Made by a program: the position numbers and the translations under genes. The notes under the pieces are model-generated. The model did not search any database, was not told where the DNA came from, and was given only the letters and a program-made list of their open reading frames with translations. From NCBI RefSeq assembly GCF_964355755.1, contig NC_092670.1, forward strand, positions 30,927,795 through 30,987,794: a stretch of 60,000 nucleotides of DNA. Direction: 5' to 3'. This stretch comes from Antedon mediterranea (taxonomy: Eukaryota; Echinodermata; Crinoidea; Comatulida; Antedonidae). Within the stretch, counting starts at the first letter, position 1. Each line of letters begins with the position of its first letter. Shown piece by piece: positions 24,201 to 39,200 of the stretch.

Positions 24201-27200
24201 GGATTGTTTGGTCCAAGATCAATGACACTATCACAAGCTAAAATAGAAATACAATTTTAGTTGAAACAAACAAAAATATTTATTATTTAGTTAAAAAGAT
24301 AATTTAATATCTTTTGTATTTGTAGGGAAATACTTTAGTGCACGTCAGGGATGATTTGATTTTTTTTAATTCCTCAAAAAAAAAAGGAAACATGAGGATT
24401 GGATTGAGGAAAATATTGGGTAAAAGACAGAAAGAAGAGATCAAAGAAACATGGAATGACTAATATTCAATAATAAAAGGGAGAACATATTTTTAGATTA
24501 TTTGCAAGAATAAACTTACAATATTGTGTTGTTAATTTCTTAAATTCTGTTGTCTCCGGTGCAGCTGTTGTTCCTGGTGCCATTGTTGTCTTCCAATTAT
24601 ATGGTGGTGTGACCTTTTTAGTGGTCTGAAGTTTGGTAGTAAAAACACTTGGCTGACCAGTTGTTGTATGACTTGGACCACCAGGTGTGGTCATTGGTTT
24701 AGTCAGCATAGGTGTAGTGTACACGCTTGGAATACCAGAAGTGGTCTGACTGGGTGGACCAGATGTGGTTGAAAAAACTACAGTAGTTTGTCCTTTATAA
24801 GGAAATAAGAAAACATGAAATGTTTATGATTAACAATACTAAAGCTGTAAATATGGAAAATTAAGTTTTAATGACCTAAAAATATATAAATTAATACTAA
24901 AATAATAATTGGTTTAAAGGAATGGTTGAAAATAACTAAACGTTAAAGTAGTGAAACATTATTTATATAAGAGGAGACTGAACTGGACTATTTTTGTTGT
25001 TTGTTATATTGATTTATATAAGATCTTTATCTTATTATTATATTATTGAGTCTAAAAGCAGTAATATTATTAATAATAATATATCTTAATTATGGTCTAT
25101 TTTATATTCATTGTTAATTTCAAACATTCAGTTAGAAAAATTACTGACTCACAGTGGCCTAGGTTGCTTTTGTTTTTCCTAACCTGTTGATATTGGTTTT
25201 TTTGTTTGGTCAAATAAAATAAAAGAAATGTTGGTTGGACAATTCATACATTAGTTTTTGGAATTAGTTCTAACCTTCCTTATCACATCCAAGTGGTTGC
25301 ATTCTGAGTCTCACTTCAAATAGTTCATTAACTGGTTGAATGATGATACTTGATGTAAGCACTGATTCTGTTAACTGTACAAGTTGAACAGTACTATCAT
25401 CTGAGTTTCCAGGGTAATACTATAAAGAACAACACATAAAGCAAAACATTTAGGCCTGTATTCTTGAAAAGGGACTAACTTTAGTTCTGGACTAAGGACA
25501 GTCCTGAACTATCTTAGATCCCGTATTCTTTAAACCTGGACCAACTGGTTATGGACTAAACAATGAAAATGATTGTCTTTTGAGGTTTGAGATTTTACAG
25601 GGGTTCTAAAATTAAGTTAAGAGTGTACTCAGACTAACCAATCACATGAGACCTTTGATATGTAATATAAAAAAAACATACAAAACCAATAATGGTTCAA
25701 GAATTTACAAGATTTGTATTATTTAAGTGAATAAAGTAATAACAGGAAAATGAAAATGATACTTATTTTTTGGTTTAAACAAAAAACCTGGTACCTTAAA
25801 TAAAATACAAAGTTAAACCTACTGTACCTGCAGACCCTCAGGAGGTGGTACTTTCAAGGCGTCGCCTTGCTCATCGACGTACACAACTTCAAATTTCTCA
25901 ACAAATGCATTTGAAGATGGTCCACCACCCTGTATAAGGATAGCTGTTACGTAAGATTCTGTAGCCAATTGTGCAACAATGAAAGGGACATCTGTTGGAG
26001 TCCATCCATAAACATTGTTAACATCTGGTGTGCCATCAAGATATGCTTCTGGATTGATGGTCTGGAATGGTAGGGCTTCTTGGCAAACTGAATAAGTAAA
26101 TTAGTAATGATTAAGTATTACAGTTATAGTCACATTAAATAGCAATTGCAATAAAATACATATTTTAAAATGTTATAACTGTAGATTTCAAACTTATTCA
26201 TAATTCATCTCAGCTTTGCAAACAGCAACGTTCCTTACAGTGAGGCATATTATATTTCCATGGATATAGAAAAAACATTTTAAACTAAAAAGGTATGAAG
26301 TAAAAATATAAACAGAAATACAGAATTTCAACATTTAATTAATATATGAAAAATGTTACATACCTTGTGGTGGTGCAGTTGTTGGACCTGAAATTTAAAT
26401 AAAATAAATTAGACCATGTATTTTTTTATGTTGTGGAACCTAAGGTAATTGCAATAGATAATGGCAACTAGGTAGGAACTACATAACCTTTTGTCTTCAT
26501 CATATTATTTCATTGAATCAAAGGTATACATTTCCTTTTTAAAGTAGTTGTAGACATTTGATTTAAACATAAAAGATTTCAGTAAAGAGTGAATGTCTAA
26601 AAACAATGAGAAAATGTTGTTTTACCTGAACATCCAAGTAGCTGTACTCTAAGCCGTATAACATGTTCAATGTTGATAATTCGAATCATGATCACTGATG
26701 CATACACTGGACTCGGTAAGGATACAGTGACAGGTGTGATACCATCCGTGTTGCCAGTAAATAACTAATAAAATATAGAATAAATAGTTAAGACAATTTG
26801 CTATAAGTAATATAAAGAATTATAGGCAATAAGTACTACTGTACTACCAATTATGTTTGCATCAGAGAGGTATGTTAATTGGTCAGATGTTTTGCCATAC
26901 TCTAACCCAATTGTTTTGGAAACTCAGTACATTAAGAATACTAAAGTAATTACAAGCTTAGTGGTCTGGAGGTTATCTGAGCATCCAGTAAAAAATGTTT
27001 GTTGCTCAACATAATAATTTGATAAACTGAATTTAGGAATTACCCCAAACAGTTTACAATAACAAAATTGATATCTTCCTTTGCAAGCATCTTATTAAAT
27101 TAACCTTTAATTCTTGTGTAGCAATGGCTAATTTTGCTTTCTTTGTTAGAGTAGAATGCATGTATTTCTCACACAATCACATCTGTTATGTTTATTAACA

Positions 27201-30200
27201 TTGCAATCAATAGTGCGTAAAGTCAACTACTGCATTTACCCCAGGAATAGTATGAAGTGCCCCTGGTGCATCTGGTGTACTGTACATCATGGTGAACCTT
27301 TCTACAAAGGCAATAGAGTTGGCTCCTCCTCCCATCAATATTATAGCAGTTACAGTCTCAGGAGATGCAAGTTCTAGTGAAACTAGTGTGTCTCCATTTA
27401 CAGGTGTCCATCCATATAAGCCTGACTGGTCTGGAGAACTATCAATTAACAGCTTCGGATCTGTATCAGCGGATAACTCTAATGGCTTGTCACATACACC
27501 TATATATTGCACAAATATGAGTAATTTAGAGCTTCATTTTATTTTTTTCTTTTACTTTTATTAGCTTAAAGGAAGTTAGCTGTATATATATATATATAAT
27601 AGTCCCTGTGCAATGTTACCCAGGGTGCAGACCTTATGTTGTTAAATATCATATATTGATATCAATTGTTTTGATTAATACTATCTATTTAGATAAATTT
27701 TTGTAATGAATCAAATTAGTGAATAGTAGGCAAAGTACAACAAGTAAAACCACAAACTTTAAAAAATTAATATAAACAATAATTTACTTGGAGTGACTGA
27801 TGTTACTGGTACATGTGGTGTTGCATTTGGAGTTGTTGGTTTCCTAGAGGTCACTACTGGACTTCTGGAAGTTGTTCCTTCTGCTGGTGTAGTTACCTCT
27901 GGTTGTGCTGGAGTTGTACCTATAAATGTTGAACAATTTAAATTAATTTTGTAACATCTTTTAACTTTACAATAGAAAAAAAAAAATGAGTATAAATAAA
28001 TGCACCATGTTATATAGCTTTACACTGATGATGGGAAGTGCTTCTCGAAACATATATGCATGTATTTTATTTTGTTAAAATAAAAGATGAAATTAAAACA
28101 GCTCAAACGAGTTGTTTATCAAGTAAAACAAATAAGTAAAATAAATTACCTTCATGTTCACAGCCAAGAACTTGAAGCCTTAGCCTGACATCGTTATTGT
28201 TTATATTTAAAATTCGAATTGTCAGCGAGGTTGCCACAACAGGTGTTGACAAAATGACGGTTTTAACAGTAGAATCATCATCATTACCAGGGTAACTCTA
28301 AAATAATAGAATGAAAAAATATATTAAGAAAACTAAAGTTGCCTGTGTTAAGCATCCACCTCGCAATAAAGTCCTTTTGCACTATTTCCTACATTATATT
28401 AGTGAATACTAATATGCCGATTTTAACTCTTGATAATGAATACTCTTCATCCTATGACTGCAATCCACTGCTGAATGTAACCCTTCTAAAAAAATTGCAT
28501 TTTAACTTATCAAGTATGCTTATCGTTAATCTTTTAAAGAAAAAAAAAATTACCGATTGTCCTTCTGGTGGGCTGACTTGTAAAGCTTCTCCAGGCTTTG
28601 ATGGCGAAACATACATAACTAAGAAATTCTCCACAAAAGCATTAGTTCCATCTCCTCCTCCCAAAATATTTAAACCCGTCACAATCATTGGTTCCAAAAG
28701 GTCAACTTTCAAGAGGTTGAAACCTGCACTTGCTGGAGCCCAACCATAAACACCTTCTGCATCTGGTGAACTTTCAAATGGCAACATGGAGTCTTCTGGC
28801 AAATCGAGCGGAAGGATTTCCTGGCAGACATCTAATGGAGCAAACAGTTTGTAGCATCATTTTTAATTTTGGTGAAAGCTCAACAGTTACAAATTATTCA
28901 TTACATTTTACTTGCTATAAAACCAGAAAATCAAAATACTTACGTGGTGTGGTTGAGCCTACAGGTTTTGCTGTGCTTGGGGCACCTGCTATGGTGGTTG
29001 GAATCTCTGGTGGTCCTGTGGTACTAAGAGCTGCACCTGTAGTCCCAGAAGCTGGTCCTGTTGTACCAAGAGCTGGTCCTGTAGTACTAGAAGCAGCTGG
29101 TCTTGTAGTACTAGGTGCAGCTGGTCCTGTTGTACTTTTAATAGGTTCAATCGTGGCAGGTCTGATTGTTGTTCCTTAATAAAAATGTATAACCAAATTG
29201 ATTATATCTACTGGTTTTATTAATAACACTACTGTATGTTACAAGACAGTTCACAAGACAGTTTCATTATACCTTTGAGAGGTATTTATTCTGGAAATAA
29301 CGTCTTGTGTAGAATTGTGTAGATACTGTATGAAATAGACAGAATAATAAATAACTTACCTTCATGTGCACAACCAAGAACCTCAAGTCTTAGTCTGATG
29401 TTAGTATTATCGGTATTGAAAACTCTGAGAGTCAATGATGACGCATACACTGGTTCTGATAACATAACAGTTTTGACAGTTGAAGCATCATCATTTCCAG
29501 GGTAACTCTAAAACAACAGAAGTAAAATGTGTTCATTAGATTGTGTGTATGTAACACATGAAGAAAGTAAATCATATAATTACATTATTAATCTATTTTA
29601 TGAAGCAATGGAATTATAATAATTACCAATTGTCCATCTGGTGGGCTAACTTGTTGGTTTATACCAGGCATCGATGGTGAAACATACATAATAACTAAAC
29701 TCTCTACAAATGCATCAGAATCTGCACCTCCTCCCAAAATATTTAAACCAGTCACAATCATTGGTTCCAAAAGGTCAACTTTCAAGAGGTTTACATCACT
29801 TGCTGGAGCCCAACCATAAACACCTTCTGCATCTGGTGAGCTATCAAATGGCAGCTTGGAGTCTTCTGGCAAATCGAGTGGAATGATCTCTTTACAAACA
29901 TCTGGAAAAAATATATACAAAATTAAACAGATTTAGATATCAAAGAGTAGATAGAATTGATATAGAATGTGTCTTTTTAAAATGTATTACAAAGATATAT
30001 GTTATTCTTTTTTTCTTTAAGAAGAAATATCTAAACTTCCCAGTGAAAATGTTTAAATAAATGATGACAAAGATAAAAGTATACAATTGAAAACAAACTG
30101 AACCAAGAAGTCAAATATGTCTACGATATAAACCACCATAGAAAGTATATTGAATTGTTTTTAAAATTCACAAAACAGCATTTTTTAATAAATTTTTTGG

Positions 30201-33200
30201 TTAGGATTTCAGAACTATTATACAGTATTATATAAATATTTAAAAATATTTACGTGGAGTTGTTGGTCCTTCAGTTTGTACTGCACTTGATGTGGTTCTT
30301 GGTACAGATGTTGTTACTAAAGATTTACAAATTATACTCAATAAGTTCAGAGAAAAAAGGTGTCAGTATTGAATAAGTTAGTTAAACATAATAGAGTATC
30401 TATGTACTGTTAACTAGGATTATGAGAAAACATTGAAATGGGAAGTGGGTCATGTTAGGGTGAAAAAGTTTCCTACAAAAAAGCTATAAAAATCTTTGTT
30501 AATTCATTGAAAAGAAAGTAAAGATTAACTAACCCTCGTGTTCACAACCCAGTACTTGAAGTCTTAGTCTGATGTTTTTATTATCGGTATTGAAAACTCT
30601 GAGAGTCAATGATGACACATACACTGGTTCTGATAACATAACAGTTTTGACAGTTGAAGCATCATCATTTCCAGGGTAACTCTAAAACAACAGAAGTAAA
30701 ATGTGTTCATTTGATTGTGTGTATGTAACACATGAAGAAAGTAAATCATATATTTGAATTATTAATCTATTTTATAAAGCAATGGAATTATAATAATTAC
30801 CAATTGTCCATCTGGTGGGCTAACTTGTTGGTTTATTCCAGGCATCGATGGTGAAACATACATAATAACTAAACTCTCTACAAATGCATCAGAATCTGCA
30901 CCTCCTCCCAAAATATTTAAACCAGTCACAATCATGGGTTCCAAAAGGTCAACCTTCAAGAGGCTTACATCACTTGGTGGAGCCCAACCATAAACACCTT
31001 CTGCATCTGGTGAGCTATCAAATGGCAGCTTGGAGTCTTCTGGCAAATCGAGCGGAATGATCTCTTTACAAACATCTGAAAAAAACCCAAAATATTTGAA
31101 GTGAAAATTCACAATAGACAGAATTAGAAACCACTAATGACATTTTTTTTTGTATGTGGTTTCTCTCTGTAAAGTGCTTTGATATTCTGAAAAGGTGCTT
31201 TATAAATAATGAATAATAATAATAGAATCATTTTTTTCAATTTAGTATATTTCTTATTAGTTGTGTTTTAAAATATGACCGGAGATATAGATAAAAATAA
31301 CACTTACGTGGAGTTGTTAGTTCTGCCCCAGTAGTCAACTGGATGTGTGGTTGTGTAGTCATAACAGGTCTTATTGTTGTTCCTAAAGAACACATTTTAA
31401 AAACTCTTAGAAACTAAACAGACCTCTCTTTTTCTAATTACAACATATTTTGTAATCTAGGCTCAAAGCTTTCTATTTCTATTAGAAACCTGTTAATTAA
31501 TCTATTCTTAAAAATTAGTTACACTATTCTATTTAAATATAGAATAAAATAAGAGTGTATTGGTAAAAACAATGTTTGTTGGCTTTTAACAGTATAATTA
31601 GTAACCTTGCAATATTGTTACATTTTAATGGTTTTTTTTATTATATATATATATATATACAGTATATGTCTTTTTTGTATGTTAAATTTTTGTGTAGTTT
31701 TGCTGTGAATTTGTCAATTTTTGGTCCGTCATTTTAATGTTTCAATGTACTACAATATTTTCAGACAAATATCTGCTTTTTATAAATTCTTTATATTATA
31801 CCTGAATAAATAAATAAATATTGTTTCTGTATGCAGCATATGTATCTATAAAAAAAATCACTTATACAGTACTAATGTTTTTAAGGTTATTGGAAAGTAT
31901 ATTAAATCAAACAATTTACCTTCATGTGCACAACCAAGAACCTCAAGTCTAAGTCTGATGTTATTATTATCGGTATTTAAAACTCTGAGAGTCAATGATG
32001 ACGCATATACAGGTTCTGATAACATAACAGTTTTTACTGTTGAAGCATCATCATTTCCAAGGTAACTCTACAAAAAACAAACTTATTACTATGTGTTGTG
32101 TATGTAAATTTAAAACAATAATGATGAAAGTAATCATATAATATTAATCTGCTATATAAAAGAAAGAAATTATAATAATTACCAATTGTCCTTCTGGTGG
32201 GCTAACTTGTTGGTTTATTCCAGGCATCGATGGTGAAACATACATAATAGCTAAACTCTCCACAAATGCATCAGAATCTGCACCTCCTCCCAAAATATTT
32301 AAACCAGTCACAATCATTGGTTCTAAAAGGTCAACCTTCAAGAGGTTTACATCACTTGCTGGAGCCCAACCATAAACACCTTCTGCATCTGGTGAGCTAT
32401 CAAATGACAGCTTGGAGTCTTCTGGCAAATCGAGTGGAATGATCTCTTTACAAACATCTGGAAAAAATATATACAAAAATTAAACAGATTTAGATATCAA
32501 AGAGTAGATAGAATTGATATAGAATGTATCTTTTTAAAATGTATTACAAAGATATATGTTATTCTTTTTTCTATTTAATAAGAAATATCTAAACTTCCCA
32601 GTGAAAATGTTTAAATAAATGATGACAAAGATAAAAGTATACAATTGAAAACAGACTGAACCAAGAAGTCAAATATGTCTACGATATAAACCACCATAGA
32701 AAGTATATTGAATTGTTTTTAAAATTCCCAAAACAGCATTTTTTAATAAATATTTTGGTTAGGATTTCAGAACTATTATACAGTATTATATAAATATTTA
32801 AAAATATTTACGTGGAGTTGTTGGTCCTTCAGTTTGTACTGCACTTGATGTGGTTCTTGGTACAGATGTTGTTACTAAAGATTTACAAATTATACTCAAT
32901 AAGTTCAGGGAAAAAGGGTGTCAGTATTGAATAAGTTAGTTAAACATAATAGAGTATCTATGTACTGTTAACTAGGATTATGAGAAAACAGTGACATGGG
33001 AAGTGGGTCATGTTAGGGTGAAAAAGTTTCCTACAAAAAAGCTATAAAAATCTTTGTTAATTCATTGAAAAGAAAGTAAAGATTAACTAACCCTCGTGTT
33101 CACAACCCAGTACTTGAAGCCTTAGTCTGATGTTTTTATTATCGGTATTGAAAACTCTGAGAGTCAATGATGACGCATACACTGGTTCTGATAACATAAC

Positions 33201-36200
33201 AGTTTTGACAGTTGAAGCATCATCATTTCCAGGGTAACTCTAAAACAACAGAAGTAAAATGTGTTCATTTGATTGTGTGTATGTAACACATGAAGAAAGT
33301 AAATCATATATTTGAATTATTAATCTATTTTATAAAGCAATGGAATTATAATAATTACCAATTGTCCATCTGGTGGGCTAACTTGTTGGTTTATTCCAGG
33401 CATCGATGGTGAAACATACATAATAACTAAACTCTCTACAAATGCATTATAATCTGCACCTCCTCCCAAAATATTTAAACCAGTCACAATCATGGGTTCC
33501 AAAAGGTCAACCTTCAAGAGGCTTACATCACTTGGTGGAGCCCAACCATAAACACCTTCTGCATCTGGTGAGCTATCAAATGGCAGCTTGGAGTCTTCTG
33601 GCAAATCGAGCGGAATGATCTCTTTACAAACATCTGGAAAAAAAACAAAATATTTGAAGTGAAAATCCACAATAGACAGAATTAGAAACCACTAATGACA
33701 TTTTTTTTTTGCATGTGGTTTCTCTCTGTAAAGTGCTTTGATATTCTGAAAAGGTGCTTTATAAATAATGAATAATAATAATAGAATCATTTTTTTTAAT
33801 TTAGTATATTTCTTATTAGTAGTGTTTTAAAATATGACCGGAGATATAGATAAAAATAACACTTACGTGGAGTTGTTAGTTCTGCCCCAGTAGTCAACTG
33901 GATGTGTGGTTGTGTAGTCATAACAGGTCTTATTGTTGTTCCTAAAGAACACATTTTAAAAACTCTTAGAAACTAAACAGACCTCTCTTTTTCTAATTAC
34001 AACATATTTTGTAATCTAGGCTCAAAGCTTTCTATTTCTATTAGAAACCTGTTAATTAATCTATTCTTAAAAATTAGTTACACTATTCTATTAAAATATA
34101 GAATAAAATAAAAGAGTGTATTGGTAAAAACAATATTTGTTTGCTTTTAACAGTATAATTAGTAACCTTGCAATATTGTTACATTTTAATGTTTTTTTTT
34201 ATTATATATATAGTATATGTCTTTTTTGTATGTTAAATTTTTGTGTAGTTTTGCTGTGAATTTGTCAATTTTTGGTCCGTCATTTTAATGTTTCATTGTA
34301 CTACAATATTTTCAGACTAATATCTGCTTTTTGTAAATTCTTTATATTATACCTGAATAAATAAATAAATATTGTTTCTGTATGCAGCATATGTATCTAT
34401 AAAAAAGTTCACTTATACAGTACTAATGTTTTTAAGGTTATTGGAAAGTATATTAAATCAAACAATTTACCTTCATGTGCACAACCAAGAACCTCAAGTC
34501 TAAGTCTGATGTTATTATTATCGGTATTTAAAACTCTGAGAGTCAATGATGACGCATATACAGGTTCTGATAACATAACAGTTTTTACTGTTGAAGCATC
34601 ATCATTTCCAAGGTAACTCTACAAAAAACAAACTTATTACTATGTGTTGTGTATGTAAATTTAAAACAATAATGATGAAAGTAATCATATAATATTAATC
34701 TACTATATAAAAGAAAGAAATTATAATAATTACCAATTGTCCTTCTGGTGGGCTAACTTGTTGGTTTATTCCAGGCATCGATGGTGAAACATACATAATA
34801 GCTAAACTCTCCACAAATGCATCAGAATCTGCACCTCCTCCCAAAATATTTAAACCAGTCACAATCATTGGTTCTAAAAGGTCAACCTTCAAGAGGTTTA
34901 CATCACTTGCTGGAGCCCAACCATAAACACCTTCTGCATCTGGTGAGCTATCAAATGGCAGCTTGGAGTCTTCTGGCAAATCGAGTGGAATGATCTCTTT
35001 ACAAACATCTGGAAAAAACATATATACAAAAATTAAACAGATTTAGATATCAAAGAGTAGATAGAATTGATATAGAATGTGTCTTTTTAAAATGTATTAC
35101 AAAGATATATGTTATTCTTTTTCTATTTAATAAGAAATATCTAAACTTCCCAGTGAAAATGTTTAAATAAATGATGACAAAGATAAAAGTATACAATTGA
35201 AAACAGACTGAACCAAGAAGTCAAATATGTCTACGATATAAACCACCATAGAAAGTATATTGAATTGTTTTTAAAATTCCCAAAACAGCATTTTTTAATA
35301 AATATTTTGGTTAGGATTTCAGAACTATTATACAGTATTATATAAATATTAAAAAATATTTACATGGAGTTGTTGGTCCTTCAGTTTGTACTGCACTTGA
35401 TGTGGTTCTTGGTACAGATGTTGTTACTAAAGATTTACAAATTATACTCAATAAGTTCAGGGAAAAAGGGTGTCAGTATTGAATAAGTTAGTTAAACAAT
35501 AGAGTATCTATGTACTGTTAACTAGAATTATGAGAAAACATTGACATGGGAAGATGGTCAAGTTTGGGTGAATCAGTTTCGTTAAAAAAGCGGTAACTTC
35601 AAGAATGCTTATACCCGGGTCAGTCTGGTAAAGCCAATATTATGGGTGTGATTCATTTTCCTCAATCCAACTATTTCAAACAAAATTTTAAAGTCGAATT
35701 TGATTATATTAAGTCTCAATATAGAAATGTATGGTATGAATAAAATCATTACAACAGCTATTCTATTAAAGACACTTTATCTTAATTTTTTTTTAGGTTT
35801 TTTAAAATAATGCATAATTACTTTACAAATATTAAATCAACAGCATTTGTATAACATTCTGTTAAACCATAAGACAAGGTATATGGTTAATATGATAAAA
35901 AGAGACAAGGACATTCATTCACAAGACCCATATAGTATTCTATAAACATCTTTGTTAATTCATTGAAAAAAAAGTAAAGATTAACCTACCCTCGTGTTCA
36001 CAACCCAGTACTTGAAGTCTTAGTCTGATGTCTTTATTATTGGTATTGATAACTCTGATAGTCAATGATGATGCATACACTGGTGTTGACAAAATCACTG
36101 TTTTTACAGTAGAATCATCATCATTTCCAGGGTAACTCTACAAGAATTAAATTGTTTAATATAATTATTATCAAATTACTGCAAAGTGGCATTGGATTAC

Positions 36201-39200
36201 ATTTTATTTTCCATCTGACAACAATTAGATGTCTAACTATTTACTAGTTTGTCTACATAAGCAGTATGCTTAATAATAAACATTAATTAGTTATACAATA
36301 ATTACCAATTGTCCTTCTGGTGAGCTAACTTGTTGGTTTATTCCAGGCATTGATGGTGAAACATACATAATAGCTAAACTCTCCACAAATGCATCAGAAT
36401 CTGCACCTCCTCCCAAAATATTTAAACCAGTCACAATCATTGGTTCCAAAAGGTCAACCTTCAAGAGGCTTACATCACTTGGTGGAGCCCAACCATAAAC
36501 ACCTTCTGCATCTGGTGAGCTATCAAATGGCAGCTTGGAATCTTCTGGCAAATCAAGAGGTAAGATCTTCTGGCAGACATCTAAGAAAATAAAATATGTA
36601 GAGTGTATTTAATAGAAAAGACTATATTGAAGTAGTGTATTTAAAAAAAACTGAACTGTCCACAATTATGTTATCATTACTGTAACTTCCATAAGGATAG
36701 TAACATAGCTGGGGACATAGTTGGGGACAGACTATTCAGAACTCACACAGTATGTGTACATGTATGCAAGTCTCGGCCTAGTCTTGTCCGAGTCTCTAAT
36801 TATTGTCTTTTCAATGTTGTTAGTGTTAGAGGCAAGCACCACCAGCAGATCATCACATTTTGACAATTTTGTCCAAGTTAATTCCATCTCAAGTATACAT
36901 ATGAAATGCCATATGTGCAAAAATGATTATATTTTTACCAATAATAAGAAGAATCACTGAACCTAGATTTATCTTAGCCAGACATTCCCTTAAATTGTTT
37001 GATTAAATAAAAATAAACTACCATAATTAGTTGACATTGTTACTTACGTGGTGTTGTTTGTTGTGGATGTTCGGTACTTGGTGCAGCAGGGATTGTGGTT
37101 GAGCCAACAGGTCCTGTTGGAGTGACAGTCACAATATGTGGCTGTGTGCTCTGTGGTTGAGCTGTTGTAGTAACTAAAAGATACAACCACATTTAATATT
37201 CAACTGTAAACCTTGATATTACTAAATAAGACATTGCATAAATTAAGTTTGAAAAAAAAGAAAACCTGAATAAAAAAATCAGTTTAGATTATTGCTTTCT
37301 TCTTATGATGCTAAAGTTCATGTAAAAGTTAGTTGTTCCAACAGTAAAATCTTCCAATCATTTACATTTTGAATTTAGGTTTTGGTCACATTTGCAGAGG
37401 ATAAGTGTAAACTTGTAACTGTAAACTTGTCAAAGACACTTTGGTTAAACTGTCTACAGAAAGTTAATCACAAAGATAATAATAGAGATATTTGTATTGA
37501 CATATGTTTCTAAAACTGTTTAAAAGAGTTCTCATTTTCTTCTTTTTTTTTACGTATTACTATCCAAGTTATTGAAGCCAAATGAACCATTTACTTTATA
37601 TAAACATGAAACATGATGTGACATGGCATGGTTGACAAAACAGGTTGACTTGGCATGATTTTAGTTTAATTCAACTGCAGGATGATTTAAGAATATCTTT
37701 AGCTGCAGTAACTTACCTCGTTCATAACATCCAAGAACTTGAACTCGTAGACGTGCAAGCCTCTCTTGCAGACCAACGTGAATAATCAACTTTTCGGTAA
37801 TGATAACATCAGGTAAAGTCAAGACAGCTACATTTGTGTCATCAACATTTCCTTCAAATAACTTAAATGCAAAGAAAATTAATCTTTAAAATAACATTGA
37901 AATCTCTGCTTCATAAAATAGAAATTCAACCAATTTTTTTTAAACAATTTTTAAAAATTGCTGAAAAAAAGTTTTAAGTCCATTTGATCATACATTTTTA
38001 ACCGATTGATCTAAGATCTGCGAATGGGAAGGGCATCTAAGAAAACAGGGAATTATTTTTGTCAAATCATGAATATATAACCAGATACGTCAATCAGAAT
38101 AACTTTAAATTAAAATAAATAGGTTAAATGAGCAAGGGTTGAGTCTATTCGAGTCAGCTGTACGGCAGATATTGTCAAATAATAATTGCATATAGTATAG
38201 AATTACATTAAAAATAAATAATTTGACAACATAACATAGCTATTACAGCCAAATAGGGAAAAGAGAATTAAGAAAGCAGACCATCTTAAACAGCACAAAA
38301 GATTTGGTCATGTAGTTCAGGATGAGATAATTTTAAAACATTTCAGATGAAATATTATAATTTATATAGAAAAGCAAAAATAATAATAGTAAATGTAGAG
38401 TACCTTTGGAAGAAAACCACTGTCATCCATTACATAAACCTCTCTGTCACTGCCAATCTCAATGGAAGAAATTTGGAGACGTTCAGAGAACTCGCCAGTA
38501 TTAGATCCACCACCAAGAATATTTAGGCCTGTGATTCGAACTGGTTCCGTAAATATTAATTCTACAGAGTTATCTAGAATACTGGGTGACCAGCCATAAA
38601 TACCATCGGCATCTGGTGCACTGACAAAATGTAACTTATCTGGTGCATCAAAGGCTAAAGTTTTGCTACAATAGCCTGCAAATAAAACAGATTTAATTTT
38701 TATTATTAATTTAATATAAAAAAAAAATTAATATTACATTAGAATATAGTAGAAAAATAAATTTATTCATTCATTCATCAGTGAAAAATGACAGATAAAT
38801 AAAAAACAACATCAACAATATCTTTATATATGTAATAAAAAGGGTGCTTTATTACCTGTTGTAGCAAGTACAGCTGTAGTTGGTATAGGTGTAGTAAATT
38901 GTCCTGAAAAAAAAAGAAAATTAAATGAATACATATCAAATTATGTATTTGTGTTGTTTTATAGTTCTCCATTTCGAAATTGTTTATATCTAGCAAGCTA
39001 TCTTCATTGTTTTCTACTCTCTCCACCCTCTATTCACCAGCCTGTCTGTCCTTTGTTTTTATTTCTTTTATTCCAGACCACTCAGGCAGCGTTTGTCTGC
39101 TTTATATTGTCAATTCTCACTTATACTGATGAAGGGCTAGTGTTGCCTGAAAGCACTGCAAATTGTTCTGACTGTTTTACTTTATTGTTTTTATTTAGCT

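Larger units (their letters stand above)
24793..27239. other. Introns of modules D10-D11
   Basis: Introns 26765-27239, 25420-25827 and 24793-25274 hold no recognised exon or RNA gene. At 25480-25560 there are short inverted words (GGACTAA/TTAGTCC-like: CTGGACTAAGGACAGTCC), possibly a MITE fragment. Confidence 0.35.
28944..36580. repeat. 2.55-kb tandem segmental repeat carrying two discoidin modules per unit
   Basis: Ends of equivalent A exons: D4 35008, D6 32457, D8 29901 (2,551 and 2,556 bp apart); D5 33633 and D7 31075 (2,558 bp). Linkers alternate 63 and 75 nt. Introns are also shared, for example TTCTGCCCCAGTAGTCAACT at about 31320 and 33880 and TTTTGGTCCGTCATTTTAAT at about 31718 and 34270. 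About two and a half units. Confidence 0.9.
35427..38403. other. Introns of modules D2-D3 without further features
   Basis: Introns 37862-38403, 37174-37716, 36581-37047 and 35427-35989 are AT-rich. The last diverges from its relatives at 30317 and 32875 after about 35555, marking one edge of the 2.55-kb array. No exon seen. Confidence 0.4.
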
